DNA of 8,216 bases from Caldora sp. SIO3E6. GTDB taxonomy: Bacteria; Cyanobacteriota; Cyanobacteriia; Cyanobacteriales; Coleofasciculaceae. The position numbers were made by a program, and so were the translations under genes. Position 1 is the stretch's first letter. Each line of letters opens with the position of its first letter. The stretch spans positions 1 through 8,216 of the forward strand of contig JAAHHL010000255.1 of NCBI GenBank assembly GCA_010672185.1, read 5' to 3'. This document shows positions 1 to 7,039 of this stretch, piece after piece. The notes beneath the pieces are model-generated. The model ran no database searches. It had not been told where the DNA came from and was given only the letters and a program-made list of their open reading frames with translations.

Positions 1-3000
1 TCAAAAAGTCATTGGGGTGGGTCTGATCAACGTAAGTCTGGGTCGCGTAGGTGAAACGGATTGTCTGTTGTTGCTGGGCCGTTTGGGGTACATTTTCATA
101 GAGGTAGAGGTTGGGTTCTTCCCCTTGAGTCGCCGGATCTGGATTGGGTATTGTCTGATTGGCAGGAATTTCCCTACGAGGATAGGCGATCGCGCAGGAT
201 TTGGTCACCGCACCGTAATCATTCACTTCCAAGACAAAATTATGGGAGCAATGGGGGTCATCGGCATTGCGTTCATAGTCGTAAGATATGCTTTCCAGAG
301 AGTGGGGGAAAAAGATGCCGTACAGATTATTACCCACTGCCTGCAATTCTTTGACCCGCATCCGGGTCTGACTCACAGAATAGGGAGTTTCCTGCCAACT
401 GGTGCCGTCTTTGCCATAAACTTCACGGCGGATTACTGTGCCAAAGAGAGCCACATGGGACTGACGCACTGTCTCCTGGTCGGGTGTCCTAGACAGCATT
501 TGGAAATCAGTACCAGGCATCGGGTAAGCGTTCTTGTCCCCCTGCCAATATTCCTTGTTATATTCTTTTAATAAGTCCTTTTCCTGCTCGTAAGCACCGG
601 TATGATACCAGATTTTACTGAAGGCAGGGGGGGACTGATAAGCAGGGTCAGTAGAAAAGTCTGGGATGGTTTCTGTATCCTGTGTATCCACCCGTCCAAA
701 ACCACGAAACTCTTGTTCTTCCCCGTCATAATAGCCGTGATGGTAGCTATGCTGCTGCACCAGGTTAGTATTGGAAATCGAGTCCCGGTGGGTAACCTCA
801 GCAACCACTTGCACGGGAAAAGGCAGGCTGGTGATCCAGGGTAGTCCCGCTTGCTTGTCCTGGAGATAATAATCCACTGAACTGCGATAGGAGATTTCCG
901 TTTCTGCCCCTAAATTATTAACGATCTTTTGTAGCAAATAGGGCTTTTGTTGCTGACCAAAATCGTAATACCAGCGTTTCGGCGCAGGAAAAGCGTGCTC
1001 CTTACTGAGGACAAGACAGGTGGTCCCCCTGGCAAACAGATCGGCAAAACTGATCTGGTCTAGATCTGAGAACTGAAGAATATCGGCAGGAAAAGGAATT
1101 TCTAGAGGATCCGACCAGGCATTGCCGCTTTGGTTAAAGTAAATTTTGACATGGTCTAGGTAAAAATAGAGCAGATCCTTGCTCCCAGAGCCATCTAGGT
1201 CAGCAAAGAAAAGCCGCTTGCTGTTAAAGTCGGCTCCCAAATCGGGGCAGTCGCTCATGGTAATAGGCTTATCAAACCTCCCATAACCCAGGCTAGGCCA
1301 GTAAGTTATCTTGTTTTGCTGCACTCGGACAATATCAGGAGTGCCATTACCTGAGATATCCATCAAGGTGGTAAATTCCTGCTCAGTCTTCTCCAATCGG
1401 GGAGGCAGGGTTGCTGTAGCAGTGGTAGAATGGCTGGCGAAGAGGGCATTGCCAAATCCCTCTCCTTTTCGGGAAGGATAAACCCGCACTTCATTGCCAT
1501 TGAGTAGCATCAGGTCGGCCAATCCCTTGCCAGTGAGGTCACCAAACTCCTGGTAAGCTTGATGGTAATCGGCAGGAAAGGCAGCAAATTCCCGGTAACC
1601 CTGCCAACCGGCAACACCATAGGTCTCATAAAAGCCTTTGATCGCCTCGCTGGCGATAACCAGATCCAGTTGCCCATCTCCGGTAATGTTGCGCATTGCC
1701 AGTTCCCCAGACCGGATGCCGGGGACCAGGGGAAAGGAAGTCAACCGCTTAGGTGCAGCGTAGGACAAGGTGGATGTGGCAGCAGGAACCTTCAGATCGG
1801 TACGGGTGAACGAAATTTTGGGTGGGATTTCTTGAGCTTTGTATCCAAAAATTATCAGTTCTCTCTTCTTCCCCAACTCCTCCGCTCCTCTGCTCCTCTG
1901 CTCCTCTGCTCCTCCGCTCCTCCGCTCCCCACCCTTTTTTTCGCTCACCCGATCGGTACTATTCAATCTGGGAGGCTCCCTACTTCCATGTTGAGGCGTC
2001 AGGAGCGGTTCTTGATAATAGGCAGCATGATCAGCCACGTAGAGAATCCCCGTAATGCCTTCGCCATAAAGGTCAACAAAATGATAGGGCGCTTGTTCCA
2101 TACCAGGCAACGGGCGATCGCCTTTCTGTTCTATTTCCGTAAAACTGTGTCCAGTAGGCTCAAAAGTCTGGTATTCCAACTCTAAGGGCGGTAGGCTTTT
2201 ACTGCTATACTGCTTTTGGCTCGAATCATAGTAAAACCCCGTCTCCTTAACTGCTATCAGCTGACTCAATTTACTGTAGTCGTCTACCTGATAGGTATAC
2301 TTGCTAGCCTTGACCAACACCGGCTCTGTCGTGCCCAATTCCTCAGGAAACCGATGAAAGCACAAGGTATGGAAACAGCGCCTCATAGTCCTGACTTCAA
2401 AGGTGGCACGGTACAGGGAAAAAGGATCGGGACGATAAGCCCAGTCTCGGGTTGGAGTATCAGGCTTCGAGTTCGTCCCAGCAATAACGGCATCAATATC
2501 ATATTCCCCGTAATCAAAAACGATCTCAAAATGCCAGTCTCCTTGATTGGCATCCTCAATTGCCTGATGATCAGTTAAGATCATCGAGCCTGCGATCGCA
2601 TCTTTATAGCCGTAGCGGATAAATTGGATGTATTTGTTGGCTGTGACCACTCGATCTTTTTCATACACGGCTTCCGCCGGAACATTCTGGTCGTTTTCCT
2701 CTTTATAGAAAAAGAGCTGATGATCGCCAGTCGGGTTATAATTTTCTTCCAGTAACCATTCAAAGATCTTGTTCGGGGAGGAGGGATCGGCAATTATCCC
2801 TTGAGTCCGTTTCCCGAAAATACTGATCATATGGTTAGCATGGGTGATCTGCCAAAAGGAGTGACTTCCTGTTGTTTCCTCAGGCACTTGCCAATATTCA
2901 ATCAGATCAAAACTGCTTTCAGTACGGACATAATACTGTTGGACGGTATAAGAGATACCTTTGAGAGGAACGATGCGAGTTTTCCCTTCAATGGGAACTA

Positions 3001-3316
3001 AGTCTTCCCCTCCGTAAAGAAACGTATCCTTAGAATTGTAATGGGGAAGCCCTTTGGAGGTCTTGCGGGAAATCTTGGCCAGAGAAGGCTCCCATCCCAT
3101 ACCGAAACAGCCGTTGCCACCACCAGAACTATAAGAAAGGCTAAGACTAGGGGCAAAGTCCCGGCAAGGACTTGCATAAATGGGCAGGGAAAGAGCAGCA
3201 GTACCAGTAAAACCATTGGTCTCAAATTTTTCCCCTATGCCTTCAATTGCACCTCCCCCTTTTGGCAGATCCAATTTTTGTACAACAATTTTTGAATCTC
3301 TTTGTCTGGTGGTCAT
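1..3316 (-). CDS. SpvB/TcB-like Tc-toxin B-subunit family protein (C-terminus off left edge)
   Basis: The minus-strand frame from ATG at 3316 stays open for 1105 codons to the window edge. An in-frame TAA lies two codons upstream, so the start is secure. Residues 17-31 (LPKGGGAIEGIGEKF) and the following TGTAALSLPIY, LSLSYSSGGGNGCFGMGW and KISRKTSKGLPHY segments are the classic SpvB N-terminus. FG-GAP-like motifs occur near residues 415 (DLYGEG), 543 (NITGDG), 593 (DLTGKG), 653 (DISGNG) and 706 (DLDGSG), as in the TcB propeller. WYYDFG (782 on) and EFRGFGRVD (about 869-877) mark the TcB middle domains. In known Tc complexes the B subunit joins subunit C to form a cocoon that encloses a toxic RHS C-terminus; here any RHS part would lie beyond the edge. 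No signal peptide is seen. Residues about 440-505 look like an insertion containing a tandem repeat. The family is certain; a toxin role in this organism is inferred. Confidence 0.93.
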   Translation of the reverse strand, partial: MTTRQRDSKIVVQKLDLPKGGGAIEGIGEKFETNGFTGTAALSLPIYASPCRDFAPSLSLSYSSGGGNGCFGMGWEPSLAKISRKTSKGLPHYNSKDTFLYGGEDLVPIEGKTRIVPLKGISYTVQQYYVRTESSFDLIEYWQVPEETTGSHSFWQITHANHMISIFGKRTQGIIADPSSPNKIFEWLLEENYNPTGDHQLFFYKEENDQNVPAEAVYEKDRVVTANKYIQFIRYGYKDAIAGSMILTDHQAIEDANQGDWHFEIVFDYGEYDIDAVIAGTNSKPDTPTRDWAYRPDPFSLYRATFEVRTMRRCFHTLCFHRFPEELGTTEPVLVKASKYTYQVDDYSKLSQLIAVKETGFYYDSSQKQYSSKSLPPLELEYQTFEPTGHSFTEIEQKGDRPLPGMEQAPYHFVDLYGEGITGILYVADHAAYYQEPLLTPQHGSREPPRLNSTDRVSEKKGGERRSGGAEEQRSRGAEELGKKRELIIFGYKAQEIPPKISFTRTDLKVPAATSTLSYAAPKRLTSFPLVPGIRSGELAMRNITGDGQLDLVIASEAIKGFYETYGVAGWQGYREFAAFPADYHQAYQEFGDLTGKGLADLMLLNGNEVRVYPSRKGEGFGNALFASHSTTATATLPPRLEKTEQEFTTLMDISGNGTPDIVRVQQNKITYWPSLGYGRFDKPITMSDCPDLGADFNSKRLFFADLDGSGSKDLLYFYLDHVKIYFNQSGNAWSDPLEIPFPADILQFSDLDQISFADLFARGTTCLVLSKEHAFPAPKRWYYDFGQQQKPYLLQKIVNNLGAETEISYRSSVDYYLQDKQAGLPWITSLPFPVQVVAEVTHRDSISNTNLVQQHSYHHGYYDGEEQEFRGFGRVDTQDTETIPDFSTDPAYQSPPAFSKIWYHTGAYEQEKDLLKEYNKEYWQGDKNAYPMPGTDFQMLSRTPDQETVRQSHVALFGTVIRREVYGKDGTSWQETPYSVSQTRMRVKELQAVGNNLYGIFFPHSLESISYDYERNADDPHCSHNFVLEVNDYGAVTKSCAIAYPRREIPANQTIPNPDPATQGEEPNLYLYENVPQTAQQQQTIRFTYATQTYVDQTHPNDFL
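1864..1930 (-). repeat. 8-bp tandem repeat inside the TcB-like gene
   Basis: Six uninterrupted octamers (plus strand CTCCTCYG, 1877-1924) are followed by CTCCCC and preceded by TCTTCTTCC (1864-1872). On the coding strand the purine-rich copy reads as low-complexity Arg/Gly/Ala/Glu (RSGGAEEQ, then RSRGAEEL). Six units make 48 bases, a multiple of three, so the frame survives. The tract falls between the first FG-GAP-like motif (residue 415) and the second (543), at about residues 465-480. The same octamer occurs again at 7298-7332. Confidence 0.9.
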
Positions 3317-3533
3317 GGCTCGTTACCCCAGTAGAAGTAGTGACTTGACACGTAGAGGAGCGTACTTCCGAAGGTAGCCACTTTGTTCTGTTGACCTTAG
3401 TTCAGCCGCTACGCGATCGCACTATTTTTTTTAGTTTCTCTTTTTGCATTATATGTTGAGTTACAATCCCACAATCCCACAAATTAAAGATTTAATAATC
3501 AGTTACTTTCCGCTATCTTCTCTGAAGAAACAA
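3317..3533. other. Gene-free spacer upstream of the TcB-like gene
   Basis: No convincing coding frame is seen. It holds a HIP1 site (3413-3420), a T-rich run, a possible minus-strand TATAAT (3448-3453) and two and a half direct copies of ACAATCCC (3463-3482). It should contain the promoter and 5' untranslated region of the TcB-like gene. Confidence 0.6.
3448..3453 (-). promoter_or_regulatory. Possible -10 box for the TcB-like gene
   Basis: The minus strand reads TATAAT here, about 130 bases upstream of the ATG at 3316. No good -35 box is present at normal spacing (the hexamer there reads GATTGT), so this is only a candidate. A start here would give a 5' untranslated region of about 125 bases containing a HIP1 site. 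Confidence 0.3.
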
Positions 3534-3595
3534 GGGAATTGGGAATAGGGAATTGGGAACAGGGAACAGGGAACAGGGAACAGGGAAGAAGAATA
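3534..3595 (+). repeat. Heptamer tandem repeat (GGGAACA family)
   Basis: Eight consecutive 7-bp units cover 3534-3589: GGGAATT, GGGAATA, GGGAATT, four exact GGGAACA, then GGGAAGA. The tract runs straight into GGAAGAAGAATA (3584-3595). This is a short tandemly repeated sequence of the kind common between cyanobacterial genes. The order, with degenerate units at one side and identical ones at the other, suggests expansion by slippage from the 3' side. Confidence 0.9.
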
Positions 3596-3640
3596 GACTT
3601 TGTTTCTTTCATTCGTCGTGGGTCAATACTGCTCGTTTAA

Positions 3641-3672
3641 GACAAGGAGAACCAGGAGGATAAGGAGGACAA
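3641..3672 (+). repeat. Degenerate 9-bp repeat, inverted relative to the next tract
   Basis: The units GACAAGGAG, AACCAGGAG and GATAAGGAG plus a partial GACAA show a 9-bp period on the plus strand. The neighbouring tract at 3711-3773 carries almost the same motif on the opposite strand, so the two could pair in a transcript of either strand. Confidence 0.6.
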
Positions 3673-3710
3673 TACAGCAAAAGGTAATCGCTTACTTTTT
3701 CTTTCCCCAT

Positions 3711-3796
3711 CTCCCTTGTCTCCCTTGTCTCCCTTGTCCCCCTTGTCTCCCTTGTCTCCCTTGTCTCCCTTGTCCCCCCACACTCCCCACCCCTTC
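3711..3796 (-). repeat. 9-bp tandem repeat just downstream of the CHAT gene
   Basis: Seven 9-bp units (plus strand CTCCCTTGT, with one CCCCCTTGT) cover 3711-3773. They are followed by a C-rich stretch, CCCCCCACACTCCCCACCCC, that ends within about ten bases of the CHAT stop codon. The unit length is a multiple of three, so it produces spurious Gly-Asp-Lys open frames. No separate rho-independent terminator is seen after the CHAT gene, so this tract lies in its 3' untranslated region. Confidence 0.9.
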
Positions 3797-3800
3797 AAAC

Positions 3801-5846
3801 TCAAGGCTCTCCTATCAGAGTAAATGCTGCCCAATTCCTGGGATGAGGATATTGTTGCTTGGTAGTCAGCATAGCTTGCCGTAAGGCTTGGGCTTTATCT
3901 GCTCCTTGTTGCATTTGGCGATAAAACTCCGTCATTAGGGATGAGGTGGGAGCATCCGGCACTGCCCAAAGGGAGACAACAACACTGGGAACACCAGTAG
4001 CAATGAAAGCGCGGGATAGTCCGACAACCCCTTCCCCAGTAATTTTACCCCGTCCGGTATCGCAGGCACTCAGAACCACTAGCTCAGTATTGTTAAGCTG
4101 CAAATCCATAATTTCTTTAGCTGTGAGAAAACCAGAATCATCGCCACTGGGAGCCAGGGCAATTGCTCCTATTAGGGATACCCGGAGCACTCCTTCATTA
4201 ACCAAAACCTCTTCTGCTGGGACTCCTCCAATAAAAACATTAGAACCAACGGTAATTCCTCCCGGTGTGATAAAGACGCCACTTTCCCTAGCAGTAGGAA
4301 CATTGGCAGTTGGGTCAAATTCTTTTAAATTGTCATCTAGCTCCAGTAACCCGTGAGTGGCTAGATGGATGATCCGTTGCTGGGGCATGGCACTTACTAC
4401 TGCGGCTTTCGTTGCCTGACTGCCGATGAGGGGTTGGGTATTGAGGAGAGCAGCCACCGCCAGAGCTTCCTGCTCCGCACCCGGTAGGCTACTCAGTTGC
4501 TGGGGAGGTTCATCCCCTTGGGCTGGTAGGGTCGGCATGGTAGGATTGCCTACTACTAGTAAATTTTGATTTCCAGACCCTTGGAGACGTTGCTGTTGTT
4601 GCTGAGTTAAAGCTAAAACCTGAATCGAAGGAGCTGATAGCAAGGTGTGTTTGTCAATCAGATAATTACCACTGGGGTCTCTTAAAGCAGCAAAAGGTAC
4701 CAAAAATAGCGCTTCTTGGGGAACAAAGGTAACACGAGCACTGGGATTTTGGGGTAAGAGCTCAGCAATTGGTGCAATAAGCAGTTGATAAAGTTCTTCT
4801 AACTGTTGTGGGGAAGTCTCAATATTATTGGCTCTAGCATTATTGGCTTCAACTACCACAATCCCCCTGCCTCGCACTCCCAAACCTCTAGTTCGGACTT
4901 TTGCCACTAGTTCAGTTAAGGATTTGTCCGGCAACTGCCGCAATAAGTCAATTTGACGAAATGAGATAGTTCCATTGGGTTGCACCACCCAAATATACAA
5001 GTCAGTTTCATCCCTAGGCTCATTACCAAACACCCGAAGTTCACTACCGACTAGAGAATATTCAACAATAGTAGAGTTAGTAGCTTGGGCAATTTGTTGG
5101 AGTCCCTCGATGGTGGGGGGAGGAAGGGGAGAAGAACCGGAATTTTCGACAAACTGCTCCACCAGGGATCTTGCCCGACTTTGCTCAGCGACTAGCAGCG
5201 CTTCCTCTGGTTTGTTTTGGGCAACTAAAACTTTTTGCAACAACCGGTAGCTATAAGCTTGCTGTTCTAAGAAGGTAATTTTATCAAGATCGTCATTGTT
5301 AAATGCCCGAATCTCTTCCCAACCCTCAATAGCATCTTTTAAGGCGACCTCTGCTTCCTTCAGTTGACCAGAAAGAAAGTAAGCTAAAGCGAGATTACTG
5401 AGGGCTGGACTCAAACCCGAGGAAATATCTTCTTGTCTGCTGTCTCCAATTAACTGCTCAAAAATTGCGATCGCTTGAGGGTAATTTTCCATTAGCAGGT
5501 AAGCTTTCGCCATACCTTTTAATGCTGTTTCGGGAGAACCGAGCTCAAATTCTTGGTCAATTTCGAGGGCTTGTCGATAATATTCTAGGGCAGCTTGATA
5601 TTCCTGAAGCTCAAGTTGCTCATCACCCTGTAGAATAAGCTTGACGGAAGCTTCTGTTGCTTCCTGAAAAGACTCAAATTCCGAAGCAATAAGCCTGCTA
5701 GGTAAGGCAGTTTTCTGGTGGAAGCGGTTTGCTGCTAAACCTTGGGCGGCAAGAGGAGTGCCTACAACTGGGTTGAGAGGAACCGTCGGTACAGAGAAAC
5801 CAAAAATTGCAATCAGAGCAGTAAGACTGATGCGTTTAATCTCCAT
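3801..5846 (-). CDS. TPR-CHAT caspase-like protein, probably exported
   Basis: The product has 681 residues. An N-terminal hydrophobic segment (residues about 6-35, after MEIKR and ending near AAQGLAA) looks like a signal peptide or membrane anchor. Tetratricopeptide-type helices cover about 68-230 (for example EYQAALEYYRQALEI and NYPQAIAIFEQLI). The C-terminal CHAT domain (about 330-680) keeps the caspase-like dyad: His498 in HLATHG and Cys595 in LSACDTG. Known CHAT proteins are cysteine peptidases of the caspase/separase clan; several act in cell-death or defence systems, while many cyanobacterial copies have no assigned role. The start overlaps the end of the DUF29 gene by 11 bases, which implies translational coupling. 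Substrate unknown. The predicted export argues against direct partnership with cytoplasmic CRISPR proteins. Confidence 0.93.
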   Translation of the reverse strand: MEIKRISLTALIAIFGFSVPTVPLNPVVGTPLAAQGLAANRFHQKTALPSRLIASEFESFQEATEASVKLILQGDEQLELQEYQAALEYYRQALEIDQEFELGSPETALKGMAKAYLLMENYPQAIAIFEQLIGDSRQEDISSGLSPALSNLALAYFLSGQLKEAEVALKDAIEGWEEIRAFNNDDLDKITFLEQQAYSYRLLQKVLVAQNKPEEALLVAEQSRARSLVEQFVENSGSSPLPPPTIEGLQQIAQATNSTIVEYSLVGSELRVFGNEPRDETDLYIWVVQPNGTISFRQIDLLRQLPDKSLTELVAKVRTRGLGVRGRGIVVVEANNARANNIETSPQQLEELYQLLIAPIAELLPQNPSARVTFVPQEALFLVPFAALRDPSGNYLIDKHTLLSAPSIQVLALTQQQQQRLQGSGNQNLLVVGNPTMPTLPAQGDEPPQQLSSLPGAEQEALAVAALLNTQPLIGSQATKAAVVSAMPQQRIIHLATHGLLELDDNLKEFDPTANVPTARESGVFITPGGITVGSNVFIGGVPAEEVLVNEGVLRVSLIGAIALAPSGDDSGFLTAKEIMDLQLNNTELVVLSACDTGRGKITGEGVVGLSRAFIATGVPSVVVSLWAVPDAPTSSLMTEFYRQMQQGADKAQALRQAMLTTKQQYPHPRNWAAFTLIGEP

Positions 5847-6291
5847 AAAAATCTTCGTCTAATAGCTCTTCAATTGTAAAAGGGCATTGATGGGGATAGT
5901 CTTCTGGATTGGGTTGACGAATGCCAAAACTGGCTCTTTTTCCTTCTTTAATCGCTAATTTTCGACCATCTTGATAAGCTTTAGCGATCGCTTCTTCTAA
6001 ATAGCTTTGCAATGAGGGACTTTCTTGTAAGTCTTTTTGGACACGAAACCGATGTTCTGTCACTGAACTATACCAACTGCCTTTCATCGAATCAGGAGCG
6101 TCTGTTTGAACTAATATTTTGAGTAAATGGGCAATTAATATGGTCAAATTGCTAATGAATGCTCGCTTTTCGGATTTTCCCATTTCCTCTAATTCAACCA
6201 GCAAATTGTCCCAATCGATTGCAGATAAGTTTCTTGCTTTTATTTGTTCAATGATATTTTCTCGCCAACAGTTAAAATCTTGTTGATACAT
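5836..6291 (-). CDS. DUF29 family protein
   Basis: The 151-residue product has the full layout of the cyanobacterial DUF29 family. The start YQQDFNCWRENIIEQIKAR is followed by DWDNLLVELEEMGKSEKRA (about 26-44), an HLLKILVQ helix, WYSSVTEHR and SPSLQSYLEEAI, and the acidic end CPFTIEELLDEDF. It is predicted to be helical and soluble, with no signal peptide. The family's molecular role is not established. It is the first gene of a two-gene unit: its last 11 bases contain the ATG of the CHAT gene. This tight overlap suggests related jobs, perhaps a regulator or chaperone for the CHAT protein, but that is inference. No clear Shine-Dalgarno sequence precedes the ATG; upstream bases are A-rich (AAACAAAAACT). 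No strong promoter is seen. Confidence 0.9.
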   Translation of the reverse strand: MYQQDFNCWRENIIEQIKARNLSAIDWDNLLVELEEMGKSEKRAFISNLTILIAHLLKILVQTDAPDSMKGSWYSSVTEHRFRVQKDLQESPSLQSYLEEAIAKAYQDGRKLAIKEGKRASFGIRQPNPEDYPHQCPFTIEELLDEDFYGD

Positions 6292-6441
6292 AGTTTTTGT
6301 TTATCAGTTTGGGTTTAATAATTCAGCTCATCCCACAACTTGCATGACGCGGGATGTAAGCGTTAATAAGCAGTAGTAGGACTTCAGTCCAAAAAGAAGC
6401 CAGAAACTATAAAGCGATGAATGATTGCAGCTGAGCTATAA
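6292..6441. other. Spacer between DUF29 and the CRISPR array
   Basis: No gene is seen. The stretch must carry any promoter of the DUF29-CHAT operon unless that operon is read from the CRISPR transcript on the same strand. It holds two weak inverted repeats: CATCCC (6329-6334) with GGGATG (6351-6356), and GGACTTCAGTCC (6379-6390). Neither is followed by a T-run on the minus strand. Confidence 0.5.
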
Positions 6442-6476
6442 GTTTTTGTCCCCTTACGGGGATTTGCTTTAGAAAG
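6442..6476 (-). CRISPR. Decayed CRISPR repeat at the distal end
   Basis: This 35-bp copy keeps the GTTT start, the TCCCC/GGGG arms and an AAAG end. Roughly 24 of its 35 bases match the consensus repeat, and its loop is one base shorter. It is followed by a 37-bp interval (6477-6513) before the first good repeat, matching the spacer length of the array, so it is likely a real old unit rather than chance. Its place opposite the leader is where repeats usually decay. Confidence 0.65.
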
Positions 6477-6513
6477 CTAAAACCGATACGGGAGCTGACA
6501 CTGGTTCCATCAC

Positions 6514-6837
6514 GTTTCTATCCCCGCTGAGGGGAGTTGGTTTGTAAAGCTATTACAATGAAGAGTTGCAAAAATACGAAGATTCTTGTTTACATCCCCG
6601 CTGAGGGGAATTGGTTTGTAAAGACGAAGCTAACTCTCCAAACTCTGTAGTGGTTACAGGGTTTACATCCCCGCTGAGGGGAATTGGTTTGTAAAGCCTT
6701 GCAAACCAGCATAGGCGCTAGCGCATATCGTTTACATCCCCGCTGAGGGGAATTGGTTTGTAAAGGCTAGGACAAGGTTTCCAGACTAAGTCCAAGCTAG
6801 GGTTTACATCCCCGCTGAGGGGAATTGGTTTGTAAAG
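6514..6837 (-). CRISPR. CRISPR array, five 36-bp repeats and four spacers
   Basis: Repeats lie at 6514-6549, 6588-6623, 6661-6696, 6730-6765 and 6802-6837; spacers are 38, 37, 33 and 36 bp. The last four repeats are identical. The first differs at three bases (GTTTCTA for GTTTACA, and GGGGAG for GGGGAA), marking it as the old, leader-distal end. The repeat has a TCCCC-GCTGA-GGGGA hairpin and inverted ends (TTTACA/TGTAAA). Read on the minus strand it ends in ATGTAAAC, resembling the ATTGAAAC-type 3' end that gives the crRNA handle in many cyanobacterial type I-D and III arrays. Orientation agrees with the promoter and leader at 6838-7069. No cas gene lies in the window, so the subtype cannot be assigned. 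No spacer visibly matches the rest of the window. Confidence 0.96.
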
Positions 6838-7033
6838 AGTACCCTTTTAGAACCCTTACCAGCAGAGGGTTTCAGATACCCAAATCGACGCACCTCTAAA
6901 AAATGGAAAAATTTTTCTGAGAAAGTGTCAATTTCGTAGCTTGGAAACCTTGCTACATAAGGCATCGACGCAGGTCAACGAAGTTATGCGGTTTTCAAGG
7001 ATCGGCGGAGGTGCGTCGATTAGCTCGACATGG
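6838..7033 (-). ncRNA. CRISPR leader with long nested hairpin
   Basis: This is the roughly 196-base stretch from the predicted transcription start to the first repeat. A perfect 14-bp inverted repeat (AATCGACGCACCTC at 6883-6896, GAGGTGCGTCGATT at 7008-7021) closes a 139-base region. Inside lie CTTGGAAACC (6940-6949) facing GGTTTTCAAG (6990-6999) and CATAA facing TTATG. A third copy of the stem motif, ATCGACGCA (6964-6972), sits in the centre. A small hairpin AACCCT/AGGGTT (6851-6871) lies next to the first repeat. Leader location follows from repeat decay at the other end; the RNA structure is inference. Confidence 0.7.
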
Positions 7034-7039
7034 CTGTAA

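Noticed and set aside
17..571. 184-codon open frame on the plus strand
   Set aside because: It lies wholly antisense to the TcB-like gene, has no recognisable family and no promoter or ribosome binding site; codon composition follows the opposite strand.
1861..1935. Suspected frameshift or pseudogene caused by the octamer tract in the TcB-like gene
   Set aside because: Every codon from 3316 to 2 was read in one frame with no stop, and family motifs appear in that same frame on both sides of the tract.
1559..2185. 208-codon open frame on the plus strand
   Set aside because: Antisense to the TcB-like propeller and partly made of the octamer tract (Leu/Cys/Ser/Pro repeats). It is a shadow frame.
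2998..3225. Minus-strand 75-codon frame that looks like a membrane peptide
   Set aside because: It overlaps the SpvB N-terminal segment in another frame. The Leu/Val-rich look comes from Gly/Ser/Tyr codons of the real frame being read out of phase.
3600..3884. Cys/Leu/Pro-rich (plus) and Gly-Asp-Lys-rich (minus) open frames
   Set aside because: Both are translations of the 9-bp tandem repeat and have no start context.
6379..6390. GGACTTCAGTCC hairpin as an operator of DUF29
   Set aside because: Only a 5-bp stem with a 2-base loop, and similar sequences are frequent filler repeats in cyanobacteria.
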